From Micromonospora antibiotica (GTDB lineage Bacteria; Actinomycetota; Actinomycetes; Mycobacteriales; Micromonosporaceae), in assembly GCF_017599305.1 (NCBI RefSeq), contig NZ_JAGFWR010000028.1:20479-84478 (forward strand): a DNA stretch of 64,000 bases, read 5' to 3'. The notes under the pieces are model-generated. The model saw only the letters and a list, made by a program, of their open reading frames with translations, had not been told where the DNA came from and did not search any database. The position numbers were made by a program, and so were the translations under genes. Positions 44,125 to 53,081 of the stretch are shown one piece after another (position 1 is the first letter of the stretch; each line of letters opens with the position of its first letter).

Positions 44125-45585
44125 TCACGGGAGGTCGATCGCCGCGTAGGTGAGGTCGAGGTACTCCAGGATGCCCTCGTGCGACCCCTCCTTGCCGATC
44201 CCGGACTGCTTCACGCCACCGAACGGGGCCGACGGGTCCGAGATCAGGCCACGGTTGATGCCGACCATCCCGGTTTCCAGCCCCTCGGCGAACCGGAGCG
44301 CCCGCCGCAGGTCACGGGTGAAGACGTACCCGACGAGGCCGTGTTCGGTGTCGTTGGCCCTCGCCAGCACCTCGTCGTCGGACGTGAACGAGATGATCGG
44401 CGCCACCGGGCCGAAGATCTCCTCCCCCAGCATCCGCGCCTCCCCGGGCACGTCGACGAGGACCGTGGGCGGATAGAAGTGCCCCGGCCCGGCCGGACGC
44501 TCACCACCCACCAGGACCCGGGCGCCGCGACCGACCGCGTCGGCGACCAGCTCGTCGATCCGGGTGACCGAGGCATCGTCGATCAACGCCCCGACGTCCA
44601 CACCGTCGTCGAGACCGGGGCCCACCGACAGCGCACCCATCCGCTCGACGAAACGTGCCGTGAACTCCTCGCGTACCGGCTCCTCGACGTAGATCCGGTT
44701 GGCCGCGACGCACGACTCCCCGATGTTGCGCATCTTGGCCACCATGGCACCGTCCAGCGCGACGTCCAGGTCGGCGTCGGCACACACGATCAGGGCCGCG
44801 TTGCCGCCCAGTTCCATCGAGGTACGCAGCACGTTGTCCGCGGCCTGCCGGAGCAGCACCCGCCCGACCTCGGTCGAGCCGGTGAACGACAGCTTGCGGG
44901 TCCGGGCGTCGGCCAGCAGCGCGGAGACCACCGCGCCGGAACGCCTGGTGGTCACCACGTTGACGACCCCCGGGGGTACGCCGACCTCTGCCATGATGCG
45001 GGCCAGCAACAGCATGGTCAGCGGTGTCTGGGCGGCCGGCTTGGTGATCGTCGTGCAGCCTGCGGCCAACGCAGGGGCGATCTTGCGGGCACCCATGGCC
45101 AGCGGAAAGTTCCACGGCGTCACGAAGACGCACGGTCCGACCGGCTTCGGCACGGTGAGGATGCGGTATCCACCCGCAGGGGCGGTGCTGTAACGCCCCT
45201 CGACCCGTACCGCCTCCTCGGCGAACCACCGGAAGAACCCGGCGCCGTAGGCCACCTCCGCCCGGGCCTCGGCGAGCGGCTTGCCCATCTCCAGCGTGAT
45301 CAGCCGGGCGACCTCCTCGGACCGTTCGGTCAGCACCCGGTACGTCGCGGTCAACAACTCCGACCGTTTCCGTGGCGGGGTCGCCGCCCACTGCGCCGCC
45401 GCCCCGCTCGCCGCGTCCAGGGCGGCCAGCCCGTCGGCGACGTCGGCGTCCGCCACCTCGGCGATGGTCCTGCCGGTGGCCGGGTCCTCGACGGCGAAGG
45501 TGACGCCGCCCGCGGCGTCGCGCCAGGCGTCGCCGATCCGCAGCCGCCGGTGCTCGGGGGCCAGAACGTCCATCGGGTCACTCAT
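44125..45585 (-). CDS. NAD(P)-dependent aldehyde dehydrogenase, succinate-semialdehyde type
   Basis: ATG 45585 behind AGGAGG gives 486 residues. The family motifs are visible: FVTPWNFPLAMGARKIAPAL, SFTGSTEVGRVL, the catalytic Glu in MELGGNAALIV, the nucleophile Cys in NIGESCVAANRIY, and EEIFGPVAPI. It is most like GabD/aldehyde dehydrogenases of semialdehydes. Placed between an importer and an iron-alcohol dehydrogenase, it likely oxidises the aldehyde made from the imported substrate. The gap of 230 bp from the ATPase gene could hold its own promoter. Confidence 0.9.
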   Translation of the reverse strand: MSDPMDVLAPEHRRLRIGDAWRDAAGGVTFAVEDPATGRTIAEVADADVADGLAALDAASGAAAQWAATPPRKRSELLTATYRVLTERSEEVARLITLEMGKPLAEARAEVAYGAGFFRWFAEEAVRVEGRYSTAPAGGYRILTVPKPVGPCVFVTPWNFPLAMGARKIAPALAAGCTTITKPAAQTPLTMLLLARIMAEVGVPPGVVNVVTTRRSGAVVSALLADARTRKLSFTGSTEVGRVLLRQAADNVLRTSMELGGNAALIVCADADLDVALDGAMVAKMRNIGESCVAANRIYVEEPVREEFTARFVERMGALSVGPGLDDGVDVGALIDDASVTRIDELVADAVGRGARVLVGGERPAGPGHFYPPTVLVDVPGEARMLGEEIFGPVAPIISFTSDDEVLARANDTEHGLVGYVFTRDLRRALRFAEGLETGMVGINRGLISDPSAPFGGVKQSGIGKEGSHEGILEYLDLTYAAIDLP

Positions 45586-45815
45586 TGCGTCGCCTCCTGT
45601 GCTCGTCGTGGTGCTGTCCGGGTGCCCGGCGATCGCGCCGCGCGCAGTCGGACGGGTCACCCGCCCCCGCCGGGGCGCGGTTGGAAGATGGCTTCGTCTG
45701 CGGTGCCGCCCGCACCACCGACCGCCCTCGCGGGCGCTGGTCGTCAGGCCGTGCTCACCGGTGACGCTCCACGGGGGTACCTGGCGGCGCCTGGTGCCGG
45801 TGCCGCCCGACGTGG

Positions 45816-46892
45816 CTACCGCCCGGCCTCGGACAGCGACAGCCCGGTGCCCGCGTCGAACAGGTGCGCCCGGTCCAGGTCGACCGCGACGAGCACCTGT
45901 TCGCCAGGCGTACCGGTGATGGTGGGTCGGGACTTGACCTTGAGGATCTGCGCCCCGACCCGGACGTCGACCACCGTGCGGTCGCCGAGCGGCTCCAGCC
46001 CGTAGAGCTCTCCCGGCAACGTGGCGCTTGCGCGCCGCTCGACGGACAGGTCCTCCGCACGCAGGCCCAGCAGCAGCGGGCGACCGTCCTGCGCGGCAGC
46101 CCAGCGGGGCCGCGGCAGCGTCCAGCCTGCCGCACCGACCAGGCGGTCCCCCTCGGCGTGGCAGGGGAGCAGGCTGATCGGCGGGCTCCCGACGAATCCC
46201 GCGACCCACTGGTTGGCGGGACGCTCGTACACCTCGGTCGGGGTGCCTACCTGTTGCACCTTCCCCTCCTTGAGGACCGCGACCTGATCGGCCATTGACA
46301 GCGCCTCGACCTGGTCGTTGGTCACATAGACGAAGGTCGCCCCGAGGCTGCGGTGGATGCGGGTGAGCTCGGTACGCATCTCGACGCGGAGCTTGAGGTC
46401 GAGATTGGTCAGCGGCTCGTCCATGAGGAACGCGCGGGGGCTGCGCACCAGCGCCCGGGCCAACGCGACCCGCTGCATCTCACCGCCGGACAACTGCGCG
46501 GGACGACGGTTCAGCAGACGCCCGATGTGCAGCAGGTCCGACATCCGCTCGACGGCGGCGGAGATCTCGCCCGACGGACGGCGGCGGGCCCGCAACGGTG
46601 ACGCGATGTTCTCGTACACCGTGTGTCGCGGGTAGAGGGCGTAGTTCTGGAAGACCATCGCGAGGTCACGGGCGGCCGGGGCGTCGGTGGTCGCGTCCCT
46701 GCCGTCCAGGTGCACCGTTCCGGCGTCGAGCCGGTCGAGGCCGGCGATCGCCCGCAGGGTCGTCGTCTTGCCCGCCCCGGAGGGCCCGAGCACCACGAAG
46801 AACGCGCCGTCCGGCACGTCCAGCGTCACCCCGTCCAGGGCCTGGACCTTACCGAAGGACTTGCACAGCCCCTGTACCGCAACGGTTCCCAT
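45816..46892 (-). CDS. Sugar/polyol ABC ATPase 2, with Asn in place of the H-loop His
   Basis: This 358-residue MalK/UgpC-like ATPase has Walker A VLGPSGAGKTTTLRAI, Q-loop MVFQNYALYPRHTVYENIA, signature LSGGEMQRVALARAL, Walker B AFLMDEPLTNLD and a C-terminal TOBE/OB domain. The H-loop reads VYVTNDQVEALS, whereas the paralogue upstream has VYVTHDQVEAMS, so the catalytic His is replaced by Asn. The heterodimer may therefore have one weakened ATP site. Its ATG overlaps the other ATPase stop (TGATG). Two different ATPases in one sugar importer recall the rhizobial glycerol transporter GlpSTPQV. Confidence 0.9.
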   Translation of the reverse strand: MGTVAVQGLCKSFGKVQALDGVTLDVPDGAFFVVLGPSGAGKTTTLRAIAGLDRLDAGTVHLDGRDATTDAPAARDLAMVFQNYALYPRHTVYENIASPLRARRRPSGEISAAVERMSDLLHIGRLLNRRPAQLSGGEMQRVALARALVRSPRAFLMDEPLTNLDLKLRVEMRTELTRIHRSLGATFVYVTNDQVEALSMADQVAVLKEGKVQQVGTPTEVYERPANQWVAGFVGSPPISLLPCHAEGDRLVGAAGWTLPRPRWAAAQDGRPLLLGLRAEDLSVERRASATLPGELYGLEPLGDRTVVDVRVGAQILKVKSRPTITGTPGEQVLVAVDLDRAHLFDAGTGLSLSEAGR

Positions 46893-47959
46893 CAGGCCAC
46901 CAGCTCTTCCGTGCGTACGTCGTAGACCGCCGGTGTCCCGCCGGTGTGCCGCAGCCCGACCTGGGCGTCGGCGGCGAACCGGACCGTCGGTGGCATCCGG
47001 ACCCGGACGTCGCGTCCGCCGCTGTGGTCGACCACGTAGATGATCTCGTCGCCCAGCCACTCCGCCGACACCACGCGGGCCGGGACCGACCGGTCCGCCC
47101 CCGGCGCGGTGACCTCCAGCGCCTCCGGCCGGACCCCGGCGACCAGTGGGCGGTCGCGGGGCAGGCCGGGCGGTGGCGTGAGGACCAGTCCGCCCTGACC
47201 GCGCAGCTTCCCGTCGGCCACCTCCACCTCGATGAGGTTCATCGGTGGGGAGCCGATGAACGCCGCGCAGAACAGGCTCGCCGGCCGGTCGTACACCTCG
47301 AGCGGGGTGCCGATCTGCTCGACACGGCCCTTGTTGAGGATGGCGATGCGGTGACCGAGCGACATCGCCTCGACCTGGTCGTGGGTGACGTAGACCATCG
47401 TCGCCCCCAGCTCCCCCTGCAGGTGCTTGATCTCGGTGCGCATGTCCGCCCGCAACTCGGCGTCCAGGTTGGTGAGGGGTTCGTCCATCAGGAAGGCGCG
47501 CGGCCGGCGCACCAGGGCGCGGGCGAGCGCGACCCGCTGCTGCTCCCCGCCGGAGAGCTGACGGGGCCGCCGGTCCAGCAGCGGACCGAGCCGCATCAGC
47601 CGGGCCGCCTCCCCGACCCGCGCCTGCACCTCGTGCTTGGGCAGTCCCTCGGCCCGCAGCGGGAACGCCAGGTTGTCGCGGGTCTTCAGGTGCGGATACA
47701 GCGCGTAGAACTGGAACACCATGGCGATGTCGCGTTCGGCCGGCGGCAGGTCGTTGACCAGCGTGTCGCCGATGCGGATGTCGCCGCTGGTCTGCCGCTC
47801 CAAACCGGCGATCGCCCGTAGCGTGGTGGTCTTGCCGCACCCCGACGGGCCGAGCATCACGAACAGCTCGCCGTCGCCGATGGACAGGTCGACGTGCTCG
47901 ACGGCGACCGTGCCGTCCGGGTAGCGCTTGTGCAGGGCGCTCACCTCGATGCCCGCCAT
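46892..47959 (-). CDS. Sugar/polyol ABC ATPase 1
   Basis: This 355-residue MalK-like ATPase has a complete set of motifs: VMLGPSGCGKTTTLRAI, MVFQFYALYPHLKTRDNLA, LSGGEQQRVALARAL, AFLMDEPLTNLDAELR and VYVTHDQVEAMS. It also has the regulatory OB domain. The gene overlaps its neighbours by one base on both sides (TGATG), inside the tightly coupled importer operon. It pairs with ATPase 2, whose H-loop is altered. Confidence 0.92.
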   Translation of the reverse strand: MAGIEVSALHKRYPDGTVAVEHVDLSIGDGELFVMLGPSGCGKTTTLRAIAGLERQTSGDIRIGDTLVNDLPPAERDIAMVFQFYALYPHLKTRDNLAFPLRAEGLPKHEVQARVGEAARLMRLGPLLDRRPRQLSGGEQQRVALARALVRRPRAFLMDEPLTNLDAELRADMRTEIKHLQGELGATMVYVTHDQVEAMSLGHRIAILNKGRVEQIGTPLEVYDRPASLFCAAFIGSPPMNLIEVEVADGKLRGQGGLVLTPPPGLPRDRPLVAGVRPEALEVTAPGADRSVPARVVSAEWLGDEIIYVVDHSGGRDVRVRMPPTVRFAADAQVGLRHTGGTPAVYDVRTEELVA

Positions 47960-48876
47960 CAGCGTCGCACCGCCCCGAGGGTCACACCGGCGACGAGGTG
48001 CCGGCGGACCAGGTAGGCGAAGACGAGCACCGGCAGGGCGAACACCACCGAGGCGGCGGCGACCAGACCCCAGTCGACGGTGGTGCCGCCGATCAGGCCG
48101 GCGATGGCCGGTGGTGCCGTCCGTACGTCGTCGCTGGAGGTGAGGAAGATGGCGAACACGAACTCGTTCCACGAGAAGATGAGCGCGAAGACCGCCGTCG
48201 CGGCGATGCCGGGCACGAGCAGGGGCAGGGTGAACTTCCCGAACGCCTGCAGGCGGCTGTAGCCGTCGAGCATGGCGGCGTCCTCGTACTCGGCGGGCAC
48301 CTCGTCGACGAATCCCTTCATCATCCAGATCGTGAACGGGACGTTGAACGCGGCGTAGATGAGGATCAGGCCGAGCTTGCTGTCGATGAGTCCGACCTGG
48401 CGGTACATGAGGAAGATCGGCACCACGACCACCACGGGCGGCATGAAGCGGGTGGACAGGATGAAGAACAGCTGGTCCTTCTTGGCCTTCAGGGTGAAGC
48501 GGGAGTAGGCCCAGGCCGCCGGCACCCCCAGCACGGTGGCCAGCACCGTGGACACCCCGGCGACCACCACGGAGTTGAGGAACGCCACGGACAGTGCCGA
48601 GCGGCCACCGTCGGCGCCGACGAAGACGTCCCGGAAGTGGTCGAGGGTGACCGTGAAGCCGAAGAACTCGGCCGGCACGGCGTAGACGTCCCGGTTCTCC
48701 TTGATGGACGTCTCGATCATCCAGAGCACCGGGAAGAGCATCACGACGGCCAGCACGGTCAGCAGCACGACCTCCAGCACCGACCGGCCATGGCCCCGAC
48801 GGCGTACCCGGCGTGCGGGGGGCGGGCGGTCCGGGGTCGGGCCCGCGGACACGGCCTCGTCGACGGAGACGGCCAT
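47959..48876 (-). CDS. Sugar/polyol ABC permease, MalG-like
   Basis: This 305-residue permease has six helices and the EAA loop YEDAAMLDGYSRLQAFGKFTLPLL. The N-terminal ~30 residues are Pro/Arg-rich and cytoplasmic. It is one of two permeases in the operon and is coupled by one-base overlaps to the MalF-like permease and ATPase 1. Confidence 0.92.
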   Translation of the reverse strand: MAVSVDEAVSAGPTPDRPPPARRVRRRGHGRSVLEVVLLTVLAVVMLFPVLWMIETSIKENRDVYAVPAEFFGFTVTLDHFRDVFVGADGGRSALSVAFLNSVVVAGVSTVLATVLGVPAAWAYSRFTLKAKKDQLFFILSTRFMPPVVVVVPIFLMYRQVGLIDSKLGLILIYAAFNVPFTIWMMKGFVDEVPAEYEDAAMLDGYSRLQAFGKFTLPLLVPGIAATAVFALIFSWNEFVFAIFLTSSDDVRTAPPAIAGLIGGTTVDWGLVAAASVVFALPVLVFAYLVRRHLVAGVTLGAVRR

Positions 48877-49829
48877 CAGCCCTCCTTGAGCTTGTTCAGG
48901 TAGCGCAGGTAGAGCTGCGTCAGGACGATGACGACGAGGACCATGAGGATGCCGTACGCCGAGGCGGTGCCGGTGTTGAAGCCCAGGAACGCGACCTTGT
49001 AGACGTGGAACGACAGCGTCTCGGTGGAGACCCCCGGTCCTCCGCTGGTGAGGATGTAGACGAGGTCGAACAGCCGGAACGCCTCGATGGCCCGGAACAG
49101 CACGGCGATGAGCAGCAGCGGCCAGACCAGCGGAAGGGTGATGGTGCGGAACCGGAACCACTCGGACGCCCGGTCGATCGAGGCGGCCTCGTACAGGTAC
49201 TTCGGGACGGCGGTGAGGCCGGCGAGCGCGATGAGCATGATGAACGGCGTCCACTGCCAGGTGTCGACGACGATCAGGGAGACCAGTGCGGTCCGCTGCC
49301 GGGTGAGCCACTCCACCTGTCCCAGACCCAGTGAGCCGAGCATGCTGTTGACCACGCCGAACTGCGCGTCGAGCATGAACCGCCAGAACAGCCCGACCAC
49401 GACCGGCGACAACATCATCGGCACCAGGAACAGGGTGGTCAGCACGCCGCGCCCGTGGGTGCGCCGGGAGATCAGGTAGGCGATGGCGAAGCCGAGCACG
49501 GTCTGCAGGGTGACCGCGCCGACCACGTAGATCAGCGTGGTCAGGGCCCGCTGGTGGACCTGCGCCGAGGTCAGGATGGCGGTGTAGTTGCCGAACCCGA
49601 CGAACCGGGCGGGCCCGCCACGGGTGGCCGAGTAGTCGGTGAACGACAGGTACAACGCCCACAGCAGCGGGAACACCGACATGCCGAGCAACAGCAGCAG
49701 CGCGGGGGAGACGAAGACCACGGCGAGACCACGGTCGCTGAGCCGGCGGCGGGACCGGCCCGGTGCAGGTGGCGTCGCGGACACCACCTGCCCGGGGCGG
49801 TCGGTCGTCAGCGGGACGGGGTCTTTCAC
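48876..49829 (-). CDS. Sugar/polyol ABC permease, MalF-like
   Basis: GTG 49829 gives 317 residues with six helices and the EAA-like loop YLYEAASIDRASEWFRFRTI followed by TLPLVWPLL. It also has the VFPLLWALYLSFTDYS entry typical of CUT1 permeases. It overlaps the binding-protein stop by four bases (GTGA). It forms the membrane channel with the MalG-like protein. Confidence 0.92.
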   Translation of the reverse strand: MKDPVPLTTDRPGQVVSATPPAPGRSRRRLSDRGLAVVFVSPALLLLLGMSVFPLLWALYLSFTDYSATRGGPARFVGFGNYTAILTSAQVHQRALTTLIYVVGAVTLQTVLGFAIAYLISRRTHGRGVLTTLFLVPMMLSPVVVGLFWRFMLDAQFGVVNSMLGSLGLGQVEWLTRQRTALVSLIVVDTWQWTPFIMLIALAGLTAVPKYLYEAASIDRASEWFRFRTITLPLVWPLLLIAVLFRAIEAFRLFDLVYILTSGGPGVSTETLSFHVYKVAFLGFNTGTASAYGILMVLVVIVLTQLYLRYLNKLKEG

Positions 49830-51259
49830 AGCCCGCCGCCGCCCTTGCGGTTGCTGGAGTCGAGCACGCCCTGCTGCTCCCGGGCGATGTCGTCGAGCGC
49901 GGCCTTCGGGTTCTTCGCACCGTTGAGGGCCGCGTTGACGCCGGTGTTCTCGATGTCGACCAGACGCGCGTACTCGGGCACGTTCCACATGTCCCGCATC
50001 CGCGGCACCGAGTCGGCGTACACCTGGTTGAACGGCCCGGCGTTGAGGAACTCGGGTGACTGCAGGGCATCCGTACGCGCGGGCACGCCACCGGCCGCGG
50101 CCCACTTCCTCTGCACGTCGGCCTGCTCGAACCACCGCATGAAGTTCAGCGCCTCGGCCTGCTGCGCCGAGGGGGAGTAGGCCGACACGTGCATCCCCAT
50201 CCCGCCGAGCGGGACCAGGTTCGTCTTCTGGGTGGGCAGGGTGGCGAACCCCAGCTTGCCGAGGATCTGCTCCCGGCTGGTGCCGAGCGTCGACTGCTTC
50301 GGGTCGAGCAGGCCGCCGCTGGCGGCGATCCAGTTGAACGCGATGCACGCCTTGCCCTGGGCGACCGCGGCGTTCACCTCGTCGATGAACCAGTTGCCGG
50401 AGCCCTTGGCGGTCAGCGGCTTCATCTTGTTGACCAGGACGTCCATCGCCTCGTGGCCCGCGGTGTCGTTGAGGACGCCATCGATCTTGCGGTCCTTGGC
50501 GTTCCAGAGGTTGCCGCCGTAGACGCCGTTGACCGTGTTGTAGGTGACGGCCGCGGCGTCGGAGCCGTTGGCCTGGTGGAAGGCCAGCCCGCTGACGCCC
50601 GGGTTGTCCGCCTGGCACTTCGCGGCGACCGAGATCATCTCGTCCCAGGTCTGCGGGGGCTTGTCGCCGATCAGGTCCTTGCGGTAGATCATCGTCCAGG
50701 TGTCGCCGAGCAGCGGCAGCCCGTACAGGCTGGCGTTCTCGTCGCGCTTGCCGGTCTCGGCCTGCGGGAACTGGCCGTACGCCGCGAGCAGGTACGGGTT
50801 GTAGGCGTCGACGTCGATGTTCTTCTTGACGAAGTCGGTGAGGTCGAGGATGTTGCCGTTCGTCACGGCCTCGCCGATGTGTTGCGAGTCCAGGATCGCG
50901 ATGTCGAAGTCGGTCTTACGCGCGGCGAACTGGGTGAACATCGCGTCGTGCCAGTTCGCGTTCGGCACGGTGTTGACCTTGATGGTGGCGTTCGGCCGTT
51001 CCTTCTTGTACTCCGCGTTGGCGAAGTCCTCCAGGGCGTGGGCGGGGGGCCAGTCGAACCAGATGAAGCTGAGGGTCAGCGGGTCCTTGGTGAGTTCCGG
51101 GATGGTCGCCGGTGCCTTCGGGGCGCTCGCCTTCGTGCCGTCGTCCTGGCCGTCGCCGCAGGCGGCCAGGGTCGTGGCCAGCAGGAGCATGGCCGCCGTC
51201 GCCAGCCGCACCTTTCGGCCGGAAACGGATGTTCGTCCAACTCGCTTCGGATGCCGCAT
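49826..51259 (-). CDS. Sugar/polyol ABC substrate-binding lipoprotein
   Basis: This 477-residue protein has a lipobox at Cys34 (LAAC) and an extracellular CUT1-type solute-binding fold (SFIWFDWPPAHALEDFANAE, DIAILDSQHIGEAVTNGNIL, YGLPLLGDTWTMIYRKDLIG). It is the first gene of the importer operon, about 400 bp from a divergent GntR regulator. Long aromatic-rich segments near the binding site fit a sugar or polyol ligand. Identity is not determined. Confidence 0.9.
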   Translation of the reverse strand: MRHPKRVGRTSVSGRKVRLATAAMLLLATTLAACGDGQDDGTKASAPKAPATIPELTKDPLTLSFIWFDWPPAHALEDFANAEYKKERPNATIKVNTVPNANWHDAMFTQFAARKTDFDIAILDSQHIGEAVTNGNILDLTDFVKKNIDVDAYNPYLLAAYGQFPQAETGKRDENASLYGLPLLGDTWTMIYRKDLIGDKPPQTWDEMISVAAKCQADNPGVSGLAFHQANGSDAAAVTYNTVNGVYGGNLWNAKDRKIDGVLNDTAGHEAMDVLVNKMKPLTAKGSGNWFIDEVNAAVAQGKACIAFNWIAASGGLLDPKQSTLGTSREQILGKLGFATLPTQKTNLVPLGGMGMHVSAYSPSAQQAEALNFMRWFEQADVQRKWAAAGGVPARTDALQSPEFLNAGPFNQVYADSVPRMRDMWNVPEYARLVDIENTGVNAALNGAKNPKAALDDIAREQQGVLDSSNRKGGGGL

Positions 51260-51473
51260 GGGGGTTCCTGCTTTCTGGGGTGGTGGGGACTTCTAGAGCC
51301 TCGCTAGGTGCCTCGCCGAGCAGGTGCCGGGTCGTTTCAGGCGTGGTGCCGGTCCGGCGCGGTGGTCGACCCGTGGACGGTGGTCACGGACCGCCGCGAC
51401 GTGCCGGTCGTCAGCTGTCGAGAAGGGGTACGTCGGCCCATCGGTGGCCCGGTGACGAAGCGGGCCGGACGTC

Positions 51474-51483
51474 GAGCATGCTC
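51474..51483. promoter_or_regulatory. Palindrome in the importer-GntR divergent region
   Basis: GAGCATGCTC is a perfect 10-bp palindrome in the 396-bp divergent region 51260-51655, which must hold the promoters of the importer operon and the GntR gene. It is a weak candidate for the GntR operator. No TNGT-ACNA-type site, the FadR-subfamily consensus, was seen by eye. Confidence 0.25.
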
Positions 51484-51655
51484 ATGGGAGCTCCAGATGA
51501 TCGAGTGGAGCGATGGCAGGCGTTACGGCGACGGTGCAGGATGACGGGCGTCCGTCACGTTTCCTATACGATCGGGTGGGGGGCGTCAGCATGTCGCAGC
51601 GTCGTGACTGATGTCAACAGGTTCCCGCAGGCGCAAGAGAGGACCCCACGTCACG

Positions 51656-52399
51656 ATGGACGACGAAGCGACGGCCGCGCGGGGCCGTAGGGTCGTGCCG
51701 GGCGCAACGTCGCCGGGACGAGCTGGCGGCCGCCTTGCCGACGAGGTGTACGACACGCTGCTCGGACAGCTGATGTCGCTCCGGATCGAGCCCGGCTCCC
51801 GCGTCACGATCGACGTCCTGGCGCGCGAGCTGGGGGTCTCGCAGACGCCGATCCGGGACGCGCTGAACCGGATGGAGGCCGAAGGGCTGGTCGTGCGGGT
51901 GCCCCACGCCGGCTACCGCATCCCGCCCCAGATCACCCGGCACCGCTTCGAGGACATGCTCGAGGTCCGCCTGCTGCTCGAACCGGCGGCGGCGCGCAGA
52001 TCCGCCGAACGTGCCACCCTGGCGCAGGTCGCCGGCCTGCGGCGGATGCTGGAGGAGATGGCGGAGCTGGAGGGTGGCAGCGGACCCGCCGCCTACGGCG
52101 CGTTCGGGCTGCGCGACGCCGCCTTCCACGATCTCGTCGCGCAGAGCGCGGAGAACCAGGTCATCCGGGAGTCGCTCGCCCGGCTGCACAGCCACGTGCA
52201 CCTGTTCCGGCTGCACCACGACACCCAGGTCACCCACCTGGCCATGGCCGAGCACGAGGACGTGGTGGCGGCGATCGCCGCGCGGGACCCCGACGCCGCC
52301 GCCTATGCGATGCGCCGGCACATCCTGCGCTCCGGCGAGCGTTTCCGGCGGCTGTTCGACGAGATCGAAGGCGCGGAGGCGATGGCCGTGCAGGCTTGA
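51656..52399 (+). CDS. GntR-family regulator, FadR/FCD type
   Basis: ATG 51656 gives 247 residues (an in-frame ATG at 51611 would add 15). The winged helix (about 30-90: ADEVYDTLLGQLMSLRIEPG, ARELGVSQTPIRDALNRMEA) is followed by an all-helical FCD domain with likely metal-binding Asp/His residues (DAAFHDLVAQSAEN, RLHSHVHLFR, AEHEDVVAAI). It is divergent from the importer/dehydrogenase genes and precedes a DJ-1-like and a hydrolase gene on its own strand. It probably controls the whole catabolic island in response to an organic acid intermediate. Confidence 0.9.
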   Translation: MDDEATAARGRRVVPGATSPGRAGGRLADEVYDTLLGQLMSLRIEPGSRVTIDVLARELGVSQTPIRDALNRMEAEGLVVRVPHAGYRIPPQITRHRFEDMLEVRLLLEPAAARRSAERATLAQVAGLRRMLEEMAELEGGSGPAAYGAFGLRDAAFHDLVAQSAENQVIRESLARLHSHVHLFRLHHDTQVTHLAMAEHEDVVAAIAARDPDAAAYAMRRHILRSGERFRRLFDEIEGAEAMAVQA

Positions 52400-52430
52400 C
52401 GGGCGGGCGGGGCGGAGGAATGCTAGCTCA

Positions 52431-52454
52431 ATCGGATTGGATCGGATTGGATCG
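52431..52454 (+). repeat. Short 10-bp tandem repeat between GntR and DJ-1 genes
   Basis: ATCGGATTGG occurs twice in tandem (52431-52440, 52441-52450) followed by ATCG. It lies in the 94-bp gap and has no evident role. Confidence 0.6.
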
Positions 52455-52492
52455 CGTCCACCTCACCGCCACCACATTGCGAGGAGAAGCAG

Positions 52493-53062
52493 ATGCCCAG
52501 AGCGCTGCTCCTGACCGGCGACGCCGCAGAGGAACTCGACACCATGTACCCCTACTACCGCGTGCAGGAGGGCGGCTGGGACGTCGACGTCGCGTCACGC
52601 ACGCTGCGTGACGTGCAACTGGTCATCCACGAGTTCGACCCCAACTCCGACGCCTACGTGGAGAAGAACGGCAGGAAACTGCCGGTCGACGTGCCCTGGG
52701 CCGAGGTCGACGTCGAACGCTACGACGCCCTCATCATCCCCGGCGGACGGGCACCCGAGTGGATCCGGGTCGACGCCGACGTCCGCCGCATCACCGAACA
52801 CTTCTTCGCCCGCAACCTCCCCGTCGCGCTGGTCTGCCACGGCGCGCAGGTCCCCGCAGTGTACGGGCTGCTCAAGGGCCGCAAGACGGCCTGCTTCCCG
52901 CCCATCACCGGTGACATGGAGAACGCGGGCGCGACCGTCATCGACGCGCCCGACGTCGTCGACGGCAACCTCGTCTCCTGCCGGGGATGGCCCGACATGC
53001 CGCAGTTCGGCCGGGCGATGATGGAACTCTTCGCGAAGTCCGTCGACTCGCCCGCGGCGTGA
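52493..53062 (+). CDS. DJ-1/PfpI family protein
   Basis: This 189-residue protein has the nucleophile elbow VALVCHGAQVPAVYG with Cys115/His116, and the supporting Glu89 in IIPGGRAPEW. Family members act as proteases, glyoxalase/deglycase-like enzymes or isocyanide hydratases. It lies between the GntR regulator and an alpha/beta hydrolase, suggesting use in handling a reactive carbonyl from the catabolic island. Exact chemistry is unknown. Confidence 0.88.
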   Translation: MPRALLLTGDAAEELDTMYPYYRVQEGGWDVDVASRTLRDVQLVIHEFDPNSDAYVEKNGRKLPVDVPWAEVDVERYDALIIPGGRAPEWIRVDADVRRITEHFFARNLPVALVCHGAQVPAVYGLLKGRKTACFPPITGDMENAGATVIDAPDVVDGNLVSCRGWPDMPQFGRAMMELFAKSVDSPAA

Positions 53063-53081
53063 GCGCATCCGGCCCGTCCCG

